Assembly: GCF_042683565.1 (NCBI RefSeq)
Contig: NZ_JBHUJW010000005.1
Location: 1 to 64,000 of the forward strand
DNA from: Brevibacillus sp042683565
GTDB taxonomy: Bacteria; Bacillota; Bacilli; Brevibacillales; Brevibacillaceae
Direction of reading: 5' to 3'
Length of the DNA: 64,000 nt
Below, in pieces: positions 15,987 through 24,115 of this stretch. Numbering within the stretch: position 1 is the stretch's first letter; the number at the start of each line of letters is the position of its first letter. Both the position numbers and the translations under genes were made by a program. Under the pieces are notes generated by a model, which was not told the origin of the DNA, ran no database searches, and was given only the letters and a program-made list of their open reading frames with translations.

Positions 15987-16937
15987 CTATCTTGCGTGCT
16001 CCTGCTGCCCGCTGCTGCCCCGCGCCTGCTGCACCAGCCTGTCAACCGCGGCCGGATCGACCATCCCTGCCCCGAGCGACAGCGCATTCGCCGCAGCGCT
16101 CGCCATGCCAAGCCGCGCGGCATCCGGCCACGCGAGTCCTTTCAGCCTGCCCGTGAGCAGTCCCGCCAGCAAGGCGTCTCCGCACCCGACCGGATTGACG
16201 ACTTGCTCCAGCGAAACGGCCGGGAAATGCCATTCTTCCTCATCTGCCAAAAGCCAGGCTCCCGACTCCCCGAGAGACAGAAATACGCGCTCGGCTCCGC
16301 GAGCCTGTATATCCCGCAAGGCTTGCCGGACTGCTTCGACGCTCTCCAACCGGTAGCCGAGCAGCGCCTCCGCTTCCTCCCGGTTTGGCTTGACCAGGTA
16401 CGGCTTGCCCGCAAGCCCGTTTGCGAGCGCCGCCCCGCTGGCGTCCAGGATCGGCTCTGCCCCGGACTGACGCACCAGCTCGAGCAGCGTCCTGTACGCA
16501 TCGGGCAAAAGACCCGCAGGCAGGCTTCCCGAGAAAGCAACAAAGGCGGCCTGACTGGCGAGCTGCTTCAGCTTGCCTTGCAATTGCGCGAAGTCCTCTT
16601 CTGTGACGGCTGGCCCCTGCTCCAGCACTTCCGTCACTTCGCCGCTTTCCTCATCCAGCAGGGTGAGGCAGCAGCGAGACTCGCCTGCGATTTCCACAAA
16701 GGCAGGCGTAATCCCCGCACGGGCGCAGCCCTCCGCGATGAACTGCCCGTTGTGTCCCGCGATAAAGCCGGTCGCGATCACGTCGGCCCCGAGCGTTTTC
16801 GCCACCCGCGCCACGTTGATCCCTTTGCCGCCTGCCAGGCTAAGCTGCTCCCGCGTACGGTGCAGCTGGCCCGGGCGCAGCCGCTGCAGCCTGTACGTCT
16901 TGTCGATCGCCGCATTCAGCGTCACCGTCACCAGCAT
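15987..16937 (-). CDS. PfkB-family hexose-phosphate kinase (1-phosphofructokinase/tagatose-6-phosphate kinase type)
   Basis: 316 residues with both PfkB signatures: GGKGINVARV near residue 37 and the catalytic NPVGCGDALLAG near 250. Length and the start VTVTLNAAIDKT match FruK/LacC-type kinases that make sugar bisphosphates. It begins 1 nt after the SIS isomerase stop, so it is translationally coupled. With the class II aldolase of the same operon it forms a phosphorylate-then-cleave module. Whether the substrate is fructose-, tagatose- or another ketose-phosphate is open. Confidence 0.9.
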   Translation of the reverse strand: MLVTVTLNAAIDKTYRLQRLRPGQLHRTREQLSLAGGKGINVARVAKTLGADVIATGFIAGHNGQFIAEGCARAGITPAFVEIAGESRCCLTLLDEESGEVTEVLEQGPAVTEEDFAQLQGKLKQLASQAAFVAFSGSLPAGLLPDAYRTLLELVRQSGAEPILDASGAALANGLAGKPYLVKPNREEAEALLGYRLESVEAVRQALRDIQARGAERVFLSLGESGAWLLADEEEWHFPAVSLEQVVNPVGCGDALLAGLLTGRLKGLAWPDAARLGMASAAANALSLGAGMVDPAAVDRLVQQARGSSGQQEHAR

Positions 16938-16938
16938 G

Positions 16939-18030
16939 CTAGCGCACCTGCACCTGGACGAGCGGCTGGCCCATCTTGCTTTTGAACAGGTTGATGACCT
17001 CTACCGGCGTAGGATCGACGCCGCGGATGAGCGCCGTATAGAGCGAGACGTAATCCGCCAGATACACGATGGAAAACAGCCGCGCCATTCTGGATGTTCC
17101 CTGGGACTGGACGACCTGCACGGCTCCAGCCCGCTCGCGCAAAATGTCCGCGCTGATCTCGATGCGCTTGCTCGTCTTTTCGCTGTCCTCCACGTCACGA
17201 ATCAGGGTGAAGTGGAATCCCTTCAGCATCGCCGCAGGCGCGTCCCAGCCGACTGCCTCGTCGTGGTGCAAGCTGGGAATGGCATTCCAGAACGCCATGA
17301 CCTTGCCGTTTTCGCCCAACTGGTTTTTCCACCGCCACGCAGGCGCGTCGAAATACGGAAGCGTCCCGTAGATGACCGGCGTCAGGCCGTCCATCTGCTG
17401 CGCGATCTGTTTGGCGAGGTTGGCCGCAAGGGGCGAGCGCAGGCCGTACTGCTGGCTAAGTTCGGAAAACAGTCGGATCGTCTCTGCTACTTCTTCCGAT
17501 TTGTCTGCCGCAAGCCCCAGCTTCGTCAAAATAGCCAGCATCGGCAGGAAAATGTATCCGAGCGCGATCCGCGGCATCATCCCGCCTGGCACGACGAGAT
17601 GGGCATGGCCGTTTTCCCGCGCCATTTCCAGCACTTTTCCTCCCGCTGTGATGACCGCAATCTGCGCCTGGGCGGCGATCGCTTGCTCGTAACCGCTGAC
17701 GATCTCCTCTGTATTTCCCGAGTGGCTGACGACGATAACGAGCGTTTTTTCGTCGACAAACGCCGGAATCGTGTAGCCCTGGTTCAACTGCAACGGCACC
17801 TTCAGCTGGTCAAACAGGTACGACCTGAGCAGGTTGACGCTCGCAGCCGAGCCGCCTCCCGTCCCCAGCACCACGATCCGATCGATCGGTCCTGTAATCG
17901 GGGAGACATCGATTCCGCTCGACAATTGCCAGCCTTCTGAAAATTGCTGACTGTATTCGTCGGTATCCCGCAACGCCTTGATCGTGTCCAGCTTTTCCAC
18001 TGCTGCCACATCATCCAGATTGATCCGCAT
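16939..18030 (-). CDS. SIS-domain sugar-phosphate isomerase (phosphoglucose/phosphomannose isomerase type)
   Basis: 363 residues. An N-terminal SIS domain (GTGGGSAASVN at about 52-62, VSHSGNTEEIVSG at about 100-112) is followed by the bact-PGI_C-type domain with FWNAIPSLHHDEAVGW and a C-terminal TPVEVINLFKSKMG. This is the bifunctional phosphoglucose/phosphomannose isomerase family, whose members have been recruited to other hexose derivatives. The operon partners point to aldose-ketose isomerisation before phosphorylation and cleavage. Confidence 0.88.
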   Translation of the reverse strand: MRINLDDVAAVEKLDTIKALRDTDEYSQQFSEGWQLSSGIDVSPITGPIDRIVVLGTGGGSAASVNLLRSYLFDQLKVPLQLNQGYTIPAFVDEKTLVIVVSHSGNTEEIVSGYEQAIAAQAQIAVITAGGKVLEMARENGHAHLVVPGGMMPRIALGYIFLPMLAILTKLGLAADKSEEVAETIRLFSELSQQYGLRSPLAANLAKQIAQQMDGLTPVIYGTLPYFDAPAWRWKNQLGENGKVMAFWNAIPSLHHDEAVGWDAPAAMLKGFHFTLIRDVEDSEKTSKRIEISADILRERAGAVQVVQSQGTSRMARLFSIVYLADYVSLYTALIRGVDPTPVEVINLFKSKMGQPLVQVQVR

Positions 18031-18076
18031 GTCTGTTCATCCTTTCGTTATGATCATATGGGTGTTTTTACTGAAC

Positions 18077-18931
18077 TTATGCTTTGCCGACGCAGCCGCA
18101 CATCGCCATTTTGGCCTGGGCGATGGCCTTCACCGCTTGCTTGGCCCGCTTCATGTACGTGCGCGGATCGTTTTCTTCGGGATTTTCCACGAGCACCTGC
18201 CTGATCGCATCGGAAAAGGCGATGCGCAGCTCGGTCGCCACATTCATTTTCGCCATCCCGAGCGCAACGGCCCGCTTCACCTGCTCTTCGGGAATGCCGG
18301 AACCCCCGTGCAGCACCAGCGGCACATCGACCCGGCCCGCGATCTGCTCCAGGCGGGAAAAGGCGATTTTCGGCTCTCCCTTGTACATCCCGTGTGCCGT
18401 CCCGATAGCTGGCGCCAATGTATCTACTCCTGTCAGCGCCGTAAACTCCTCGCACTCCTGCGGGTCAGCCAAAACGGCGTCTGCATCGTCCACGACCAGC
18501 TCATCCTCGACGCCGCCCACTTTGCCCAGCTCCGCCTCGACATTGACGCCTGCGCGATGGGCCAGCTCCACGACCCGCTTCGTCTGCTCCACGTTTTCTG
18601 CAAAAGGGTGCATGGAAGCGTCGATCATGACCGAGGTGTAGCCTGCCTGGATGCAGCGCTCGATCAGGTCGTAGTCGTGACAGTGGTCGAGATGGAGCGC
18701 GATGGGCACGCTAGCAAAGCGGGCAGCGACCTGGGCCATGGCCGCTATGTATTCCGGCCCCAAATGTTTGACAGTCCCTACCGTCGTCTGGAGAATCAGC
18801 GGAGCCTTCGCTTCCTCCGCCGCCTCCACGACGGCTTGCAGCATTTCCAGCGTGTGCACATTGAAGGCACCGATGCAGTATCCTCCTGCACGGGCCTTGC
18901 GCAGCATTTCCGTCGATGATACCAATGACAT
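18077..18931 (-). CDS. Class II ketose-bisphosphate aldolase
   Basis: A 284-residue zinc-dependent TIM-barrel aldolase of the FbaA/GatY/KbaY/IolJ family. The ligand and catalytic motifs LHLDHCHDYDLIERC, the EAELGKVGGVED metal site, GTAHGMYKG and HGGSGIPEEQV are present, followed by KMNVATELR. It is the second gene of the operon, after deoR. Family members cleave fructose- or tagatose-1,6-bisphosphate, or inositol- or sulfosugar-derived phosphates. The exact ketose is not evident. Confidence 0.92.
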   Translation of the reverse strand: MSLVSSTEMLRKARAGGYCIGAFNVHTLEMLQAVVEAAEEAKAPLILQTTVGTVKHLGPEYIAAMAQVAARFASVPIALHLDHCHDYDLIERCIQAGYTSVMIDASMHPFAENVEQTKRVVELAHRAGVNVEAELGKVGGVEDELVVDDADAVLADPQECEEFTALTGVDTLAPAIGTAHGMYKGEPKIAFSRLEQIAGRVDVPLVLHGGSGIPEEQVKRAVALGMAKMNVATELRIAFSDAIRQVLVENPEENDPRTYMKRAKQAVKAIAQAKMAMCGCVGKA

Positions 18932-18952
18932 GTCCGGATCACTCCTTGTCCG

Positions 18953-19717
18953 TTAGGCTTGGGCTACTTCAATCTTGACTCCCAGATCGATGAACGACTC
19001 TTGCGTCTGCATGTCGAGGCGGTCGGTAATGATCCGGTCCACATCGGCCAAGTCCGCGAACCTGCTGAAATGGGATTCGCCAAACTTGCTGTGGTCAGCC
19101 AGCACATACACTTTGCGCGAGCGCTCCATCATGATCCGGTTGATGTTGCTCTCGGCCAGCGACAAGGTGGAGAAGCCGTCCTTCTCGTGGATGCCGTCTG
19201 CGCCGATAAAGCATTTGTACACCGAGAGCTTTTTCAGGTTGTCCTCCGCCACCGCCCCGACGAGCGCAAACGACTTGGCGCGCATCTCGCCGCCGATGAG
19301 GATGACGTTGTGCACGCCGTGGCTGTTTAGTTCCATCGCGATGTTGACGGCGTTGGTGACGATCGTCAGCTCCGGGATTTGCCCCAGCAGCCTGGCGAGC
19401 TCCATCGTCGTCGAACCCGCCCCGAGCATCAGCGTGTCGCCCGGCTGGATGTGTCCGAGCGCCTGGCGGGCAATCCGCGCCTTTTCCTCCTGCCGCTCCG
19501 CCTGCTTCTCCGTAAAGCTGCGCTCGAGGGGCAAAAAGTTCGCGACAGACGCTCCGCCGTGCACGCGGGACAGCAGCCCTTCCTGCTCGAGCTTGATCAA
19601 ATCTTTGCGAATGGTGACCTCGGAGACGTCGAGCAGCTTGCTCAGTTCCGCAACGGTTACGGTTTTTTGCTTGTTTACGTTCTCCAGTATCTTGCTGTGT
19701 CGCTCTGCCGCTAGCAT
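18953..19717 (-). CDS. DeoR/GlpR-family transcriptional repressor
   Basis: 254 residues. The N-terminal DeoR helix-turn-helix (residues 5-55, ending VTIRKDLIKLEQEGLLSRVHGG) is followed by a sugar-phosphate-binding DeoRC domain with MLGAGSTTMELA, VTNAVNIAMEL and GADGIHEKDGF. It is first in the aldolase-isomerase-kinase operon. Four phased TTTCGT repeats just upstream are its likely operator, implying autoregulated control by a sugar-phosphate intermediate. Confidence 0.92.
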   Translation of the reverse strand: MLAAERHSKILENVNKQKTVTVAELSKLLDVSEVTIRKDLIKLEQEGLLSRVHGGASVANFLPLERSFTEKQAERQEEKARIARQALGHIQPGDTLMLGAGSTTMELARLLGQIPELTIVTNAVNIAMELNSHGVHNVILIGGEMRAKSFALVGAVAEDNLKKLSVYKCFIGADGIHEKDGFSTLSLAESNINRIMMERSRKVYVLADHSKFGESHFSRFADLADVDRIITDRLDMQTQESFIDLGVKIEVAQA

Positions 19718-19778
19718 GAAAACGCTCCTCCTTTTGGTGAATCGGGCAGGTGGATAACTCCCTTGGCATTTTAACTAG

Positions 19779-19814
19779 TTTCGTTTTATTTCGTTAACTT
19801 TCGTTTGATTTCGT
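19779..19814. promoter_or_regulatory. DeoR-type operator: four TTTCGT repeats at exact 10-bp spacing
   Basis: TTTCGT starts at 19779, 19789, 19799 and 19809, each followed by an A/T-rich step. Repeated TTTCGTTT-like direct repeats are characteristic of DeoR-family sites such as those of AgaR and GlpR. The array is about 60-100 nt upstream of the deoR gene. Confidence 0.75.
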
Positions 19815-19859
19815 AATCATCCTATCATTTTCTGATTTGCTCGTCAAATACTGGAGGGA

Positions 19860-20058
19860 GGAAAACGGATAAAAAAGCTGCGGTTCGTAGGGCCACTTGC
19901 ATGGGGGCATTCCTGTCCGGCTCCCTTCCAAAAGCGGAACCGCGTCCAAGAGAAGCGGCTTCGGGAAGCGACTTCTGGGTTGGACGCCAAAAACGGTTCC
20001 GCTTTTTCCATTGCGCCTGGGCGGTGTCCCTAAGACCTTGCTTTTTTATCCGTTTTCC
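19860..20058. repeat. Structured palindromic element, diverged copy D (199 nt)
   Basis: It has the same architecture as copies A-C with different paired bases. H1 is a perfect 19-bp pairing of 19860-19878 (GGAAAACGGATAAAAAAGC) with 20040-20058. H2 is TAGGGCCAC 19888-19896 with GTGTCCCTA 20024-20032 (one mismatch). H3 is AAAAGCGGAACCG 19930-19942 with 19994-20006. H4 is CGTCCAA 19943-19949 with TTGGACG 19980-19986. ATG-GGGG-CAT replaces the AAAG-GGGG-CTTT hairpin. Unpaired blocks CCTGTCCGGCT and GCGCCTGGGC-like are conserved. Confidence 0.85.
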
Positions 20059-20203
20059 TGTGGGGCATTCTTTTGAAAGAGATTTCCGGGAGGTTTTTCA
20101 GGAGGCAAAGCAGCCGGTTCGAGGAGAGTACAAAGCGTTTCATGTATGGCAATCGTTGTTTTTCATCATGCAAGCGCTTCGCGATCACACAAGAGCTTCG
20201 CGC

Positions 20204-20242
20204 AAAAACCCGGCGCATCCCGCGAATGGCTGCGCCGGGTTT
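20204..20242 (-). terminator. Terminator of cutC
   Basis: AAACCCGGCGCA (20206-20217) pairs perfectly with TGCGCCGGGTTT (20231-20242). On the minus strand it continues into TTTTTGCG. Confidence 0.9.
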
Positions 20243-20268
20243 CATCAGGATGCCGGGCAAGGCTTTGT

Positions 20269-20955
20269 TCAGACCGCGAACATGCTTCGCAAGGCTTGCA
20301 CCCTTTGCTCGTCAACGTATTTCAAGGCTTGTCCCTCTTCGCGGACGCCTGTTCCGACATGGATTTCGCTCACGCCCGTCGCGACTGCCAGAGCGCGGGC
20401 ATTGTCGAGGGTCAGTCCGCTGCCGGCGATGATGGAGAGCTGTGTATGCTTCGTCAGCTGGACGAGGCTGGACAGGCATTCAGCCCCGTCGATCGCGCTC
20501 TTGTGCCCTCCGGAGGTCAGGATGTGGCGGATCTGGGGATAGCCCAGCAGGATGCGGGCGGCTTCGTGCTGGTCGGCTGCCTCATCGAAGGCGCGATGGA
20601 AGGTCACGTCCAGCCCGTCCGCTTCCGCGAGCAGCATCTCCAGTCCTTTCAAATCAAGCGTCCGCTCGGCAGTGAGCATGCCGATGACGATCCCGGCGGC
20701 CCCGATCTCGCGGATGACACGGACGTCCCCGCGCATGACGTACAGCTCGTCCTGCGTGTAGCAAAACGACTGACTGTGCGGGCGCACCATGACGTTCACC
20801 GGGATCGACACGGCTTTGACCACGGCCTCCACCAGGCCCCAGCTGGGAGTCAGTCCCCCTTCCAGAATGCCCGTAATCAGCTCGAGCCGATCTGCTCCCC
20901 CGCGCTCCGCACGCTTCGCATCCTCTACCGACGTCGCAATCACTTCGATAATCAT
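20269..20955 (-). CDS. cutC: CutC family protein
   Basis: A 228-residue TIM-barrel protein of the CutC family (historically copper homeostasis, function debated). It shows ATSVEDAKRAERGGADRLEL at the start, VNVMVRPHSQSF, the family's TFHRAFDEAAD and LTSGGH, and a C-terminal IHVGTGVR. The start at 20955 is fixed by GCGGAGGA 6 nt upstream. The frame remains open upstream to about residue -45 (reading MTNTFAAQML and following), but that stretch has no ribosome site and I do not recognise it. It is monocistronic with a strong terminator. Confidence 0.9.
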   Translation of the reverse strand: MIIEVIATSVEDAKRAERGGADRLELITGILEGGLTPSWGLVEAVVKAVSIPVNVMVRPHSQSFCYTQDELYVMRGDVRVIREIGAAGIVIGMLTAERTLDLKGLEMLLAEADGLDVTFHRAFDEAADQHEAARILLGYPQIRHILTSGGHKSAIDGAECLSSLVQLTKHTQLSIIAGSGLTLDNARALAVATGVSEIHVGTGVREEGQALKYVDEQRVQALRSMFAV

Positions 20956-21285
20956 TCCGATTCCTCCGCTCTCTTTCATCATGCGGACATTGTAAATGCC
21001 CGGAACGGTTTGCGCAATAGACAGCATCTGCGCGGCAAAGGTGTTGGTCATGCGGGACGGGAGGTTCATCGGGGCGGAGAGCAGCGGCTGTCATCGCCGA
21101 GTCGGTCAGATGATCGATCCCATGAAAGCCCTCTACCGGGCGGATGTCAGCGAATCGCTTCACAAAAGAAGCAAGGGCGATGCGCGTCTCTGCTGGCTTT
21201 TTTGCGCGCCAAGCGAATTCGCAAAATTATGAATTAGGACGCCCCAGGCAAAAACCAGATAACAACAGCTCGCAAACGGCCAAAC

Positions 21286-21296
21286 TGTAGTATACT
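21286..21296 (+). promoter_or_regulatory. Candidate -10 region of the que operon
   Basis: TATACT at 21291-21296 lies about 60 nt before the preQ1 aptamer, a sensible position for the leader transcript. No convincing -35 was found. Confidence 0.35.
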
Positions 21297-21357
21297 AGCG
21301 GGAGGGCCCAGCCTTCCTGTGCCCCAACTGAATACGAAATCCATGCGGCATGCATGG

Positions 21358-21393
21358 GAGAGGTTCGCGAACTCCCTCTATAAAAAACTAAGG
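21358..21393 (+). promoter_or_regulatory. preQ1 riboswitch, class I aptamer
   Basis: AGAGGTTC at the 5' side pairs with CCCTCT and is followed by the class I tail ATAAAAAACTAAGG, which forms the pseudoknot. The order and bases match the well-known Bacillus queC leader almost exactly. preQ1 binding should favour the terminator that follows and switch off queuosine-precursor synthesis. Confidence 0.95.
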
Positions 21394-21400
21394 TTACGGG

Positions 21401-21434
21401 CAATACCTATCCTTAGGTATTGTTTTGTTTTTTT
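21401..21434 (+). terminator. Attenuator terminator of the preQ1 riboswitch
   Basis: CAATACCTA pairs with TAGGTATTG around TCCT and is followed by a broken T run. The CCTTAG in its loop side can also pair with the aptamer's CTAAGG, giving a simple antiterminator. Confidence 0.9.
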
Positions 21435-21492
21435 CAGAGCACAGTTCAAGAACTCTCTTTCTTCCCTACTATTCCAAAGGAGATGGAGAGCG

Positions 21493-22164
21493 ATGAAAAA
21501 GGAAAAAGCCGTGGTTGTGTTCAGCGGCGGACAGGACAGCACGACCTGCCTGTTCTGGGCCAAAGAGCAATTCGGCGAAGTAGAAACGATCACGTTTGAC
21601 TACGGGCAGCGGCACAAACTGGAAATCGAATGTGCCCAGGAGATCGCTCGGGAGCTCGGCGTGGCAAACACGGTATTGGACATGAGCCTGTTGAATCAGC
21701 TCGCACCCAATGCCCTCACCCGCACTGACATTGACATCACCCAAGAGGAAGGCCAGCTGCCCTCCACGTTCGTGGACGGACGCAACCTGCTGTTTCTCTC
21801 GTTTGCCGGCGTTTTCGCCAAGCAGCGGGGCGTGCGCCATCTGGTCACAGGCGTATGCGAAACGGATTTCAGCGGTTATCCCGACTGCCGCGATGCGTTC
21901 ATCAAATCGCTCAACGTGACGCTCAACCTGGCGATGGACTATCCGTTCGTCATCCACACCCCGCTCATGTGGCTAAGCAAAGCCGAAACGTGGAAGCTGG
22001 CGGACGATCTGGGTGCTTTCACCTATATCCGCGAGAAAACCCTCACCTGCTACAACGGCATCAAAGGAGACGGCTGCGGCGAATGCCCGGCCTGCCGCCT
22101 GCGCAAAGCCGGACTGGACAACTACCTTTCCGAGAAGAACAAGCAAGGAGAGCATGCCCGATGA
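21493..22164 (+). CDS. queC: 7-cyano-7-deazaguanine synthase QueC
   Basis: A 223-residue ATP-dependent enzyme converting 7-carboxy-7-deazaguanine to preQ0. It has an N-terminal pyrophosphatase loop VVFSGGQDSTTCL, a central VDGRNLLFLS, and a C-terminal zinc site C(Y..)GDGCGECPACRLRK. The start at 21493 is chosen from AAAGGAGATGG upstream and the family length; the frame is open further upstream through the riboswitch, which is not coding. It overlaps queD by 4 nt (ATGA). Confidence 0.97.
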   Translation: MKKEKAVVVFSGGQDSTTCLFWAKEQFGEVETITFDYGQRHKLEIECAQEIARELGVANTVLDMSLLNQLAPNALTRTDIDITQEEGQLPSTFVDGRNLLFLSFAGVFAKQRGVRHLVTGVCETDFSGYPDCRDAFIKSLNVTLNLAMDYPFVIHTPLMWLSKAETWKLADDLGAFTYIREKTLTCYNGIKGDGCGECPACRLRKAGLDNYLSEKNKQGEHAR

Positions 22165-22649
22165 GCGCGAACTTCGACTTCCGCATCGTCGACCGCATGC
22201 AGCAGCTCGGGACGCACATCGACAAGTCCCAGCTGCGCTATCACAACAAGCGTGTCCTGGTCTGCAAGGAATTCACCTTCGACGCCGCCCACCACTTGCA
22301 CGCCTACGAAGGCAAATGCAAAAACCTGCACGGCCATACGTACAAGGCCGTGTTCGGCATCAGCGGCTACCCCGACGAGATCGGGCTGGTCATCGACTTC
22401 GGGGACATCAAGCAAATCTGGAAGGAGCATATCGAAATCTACCTGGATCACCGCTACTTAAATGAAATGCTCCCCCCGATGAACACCACGGCGGAAAACA
22501 TGGTCGTCTGGATGTTCGAGCAGATGGAACAACAGCTGCAATCCGACGCATACCGCGACCGGTACAACGGCGCGCGCGTCGAGTTCGTCCGCCTGTTCGA
22601 GACCCCGACGAGCTACGCCGAGGCGAGAAGGGAGTGGATGTACGAATGA
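22161..22649 (+). CDS. queD: 6-carboxytetrahydropterin synthase QueD
   Basis: 162 residues. It makes 6-carboxy-5,6,7,8-tetrahydropterin from dihydroneopterin triphosphate, the first committed step of the pathway. Zinc ligands are visible in FDAAHHLHAYEGKC and NLHGHTYK, the catalytic Cys precedes KNLHGH, and LDHRYLNE with PPMNTTAEN completes the T-fold site. An N-terminal extension of about 35 residues before FTFDAAHH is longer than in E. coli. It overlaps queC and queE by 4 nt each. Confidence 0.96.
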   Translation: MSANFDFRIVDRMQQLGTHIDKSQLRYHNKRVLVCKEFTFDAAHHLHAYEGKCKNLHGHTYKAVFGISGYPDEIGLVIDFGDIKQIWKEHIEIYLDHRYLNEMLPPMNTTAENMVVWMFEQMEQQLQSDAYRDRYNGARVEFVRLFETPTSYAEARREWMYE

Positions 22650-23371
22650 GCCGCATTCCTGTTCTGGAAATTTTCGGACCAACCATTCAGGGGGAAGGCA
22701 TGGTCATCGGACAAAAGACGATGTTCGTGCGCACGGCGGGCTGCGACTACCGCTGCAGCTGGTGCGACTCGGCCTTTACGTGGGACGGATCGGCAAAGGA
22801 CGAAATCAGGCAAATGACAGCGGAGGACATCTGGGAGGAGCTGCACCAGCTCGGCGGGGACCGTTTCTCCCACGTGACGATCTCCGGCGGGAACCCCGCC
22901 CTCCTGCCGGGCATCGGCGCGTTGGTCGAGCTGCTGCAAAACCGCGGTATCCTTACCGCCGTCGAAACACAAGGCAGCAAATGGCAGGACTGGCTGGCGC
23001 AGATCGACGATGTCACCCTCTCGCCCAAACCGCCCAGCTCCGGCATGCAGACGGATTTCGCCGCGCTGGACGCCATCGTGGCGAAACTGCTTGCGGCAGG
23101 GCACTCCGGCGTCAGCCTCAAGGTCGTCATTTTCGACGAAGCCGATTTTGCATACGCCCGCAGCATCCACCGCCGCTATCCCTCCATTCCGTTCTACCTG
23201 CAGCCCGGCAACGCCGACCTCGCAGAAGCGGACACGCAGCAGCTTCGGGAAAAGCTGCTGGAGACGTTTGAATGGCTGATCGACCAGGCGATGGCTGCCC
23301 CGGACATGAACAACGTAAAAGTGCTGCCGCAGCTGCACGCCCTCGTCTGGGGGAACAAGCGCGGGGTGTGA
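22646..23371 (+). CDS. queE: 7-carboxy-7-deazaguanine synthase QueE
   Basis: A 241-residue radical-SAM enzyme that contracts carboxytetrahydropterin to carboxydeazaguanine. The cluster motif CDYRCSWC (CxxxCxxC, the classical radical-SAM spacing) is near residue 31-38. FGPTIQGEG at the N-terminus and SGGNPALL are family marks. An ATG at 22634 is in frame, but 22646 gives the 4-nt overlap with queD. The pathway continues with QueF after a 155-nt gap that holds no other gene. Confidence 0.96.
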   Translation: MSRIPVLEIFGPTIQGEGMVIGQKTMFVRTAGCDYRCSWCDSAFTWDGSAKDEIRQMTAEDIWEELHQLGGDRFSHVTISGGNPALLPGIGALVELLQNRGILTAVETQGSKWQDWLAQIDDVTLSPKPPSSGMQTDFAALDAIVAKLLAAGHSGVSLKVVIFDEADFAYARSIHRRYPSIPFYLQPGNADLAEADTQQLREKLLETFEWLIDQAMAAPDMNNVKVLPQLHALVWGNKRGV

Positions 23372-23526
23372 GGAGCGTTTCGCTGAAAAAGAAGAAACGA
23401 AGCGTGGCGTCCACCATCGCTGCGAGGAACGTGGCGAATCAGGAGCACGGCGCAAAGGACCCACCCATCCGTCCTGATCGGCGGATACGCCCCCAAAACC
23501 AACTTGCAAAGAAGGAGTACCGATCT

Positions 23527-24024
23527 ATGGCAAACCAACAAGAACGCGATCTTTCGTCCTTGACGCTCCTGGGCAACCAGGGCACGACTTATCCGCAAAC
23601 GTACGACCCGAGCGTGCTGGAGTCTTTTGACAACAAGCACCCGTACCGCGACTACTTCGTGAAGTTCAACTGTCCGGAGTTCACCAGCCTGTGCCCGATC
23701 ACGGGACAGCCTGACTTCGCGACGATCTACATCAGCTACATTCCGGACATCAAGATGGTCGAGAGCAAGTCGCTCAAGCTGTACCTGTTCTCGTTCCGCA
23801 ACCACGGCGACTTCCACGAGGACTGCGTGAACATCATCATGAACGACCTGATCAAGCTGATGGACCCGCGCTACATCGAAGTCTGGGGCAAATTCACCCC
23901 GCGCGGCGGCATTTCCATCGACCCGTACTGCAACTACGGCAAGCCCGGAACGAAGTACGAGGAAATGGCGATGCACCGGTTGATGAATCATGATATGTAT
24001 CCGGAGAAGGTGGATAATCGGTAG
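23527..24024 (+). CDS. queF: NADPH-dependent preQ0 reductase QueF
   Basis: A 165-residue unimodular QueF, the same size as the B. subtilis enzyme, reducing the nitrile preQ0 to preQ1. The catalytic Cys lies in EFTSLCPITGQPDFATI, the substrate motif is ESKSLKLYLFSFRNHG, and the C-terminal GGISIDPYCNYG is present. AAGGAG lies 9 nt upstream. Being last in the operon, it closes the feedback loop: its product is the riboswitch ligand. Confidence 0.97.
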   Translation: MANQQERDLSSLTLLGNQGTTYPQTYDPSVLESFDNKHPYRDYFVKFNCPEFTSLCPITGQPDFATIYISYIPDIKMVESKSLKLYLFSFRNHGDFHEDCVNIIMNDLIKLMDPRYIEVWGKFTPRGGISIDPYCNYGKPGTKYEEMAMHRLMNHDMYPEKVDNR

Positions 24025-24115
24025 GAATGGACTTATGCACATGCTCGACCCCCCTTGTATTACAAGAGGTCGCTGAGAAAGTCCTCTCTGTTGGGAGAAA
24101 CTGAATACGCAAAGA

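Noticed and set aside
4455..20058. Structured element as 6S RNA or a MITE
   Set aside because: The rod with a central bubble resembles 6S RNA, but three tandem copies and the sequence blocks do not fit. A MITE would keep its terminal repeats, yet these differ between copies while remaining paired. Not excluded without a search.
20956..21163. N-terminal extension or extra gene upstream of cutC
   Set aside because: The frames are open for up to ~170 codons, but a strong ribosome site fixes cutC at 20955 and neither upstream frame resembles a family I know. Could be a decayed gene, but I cannot support it.
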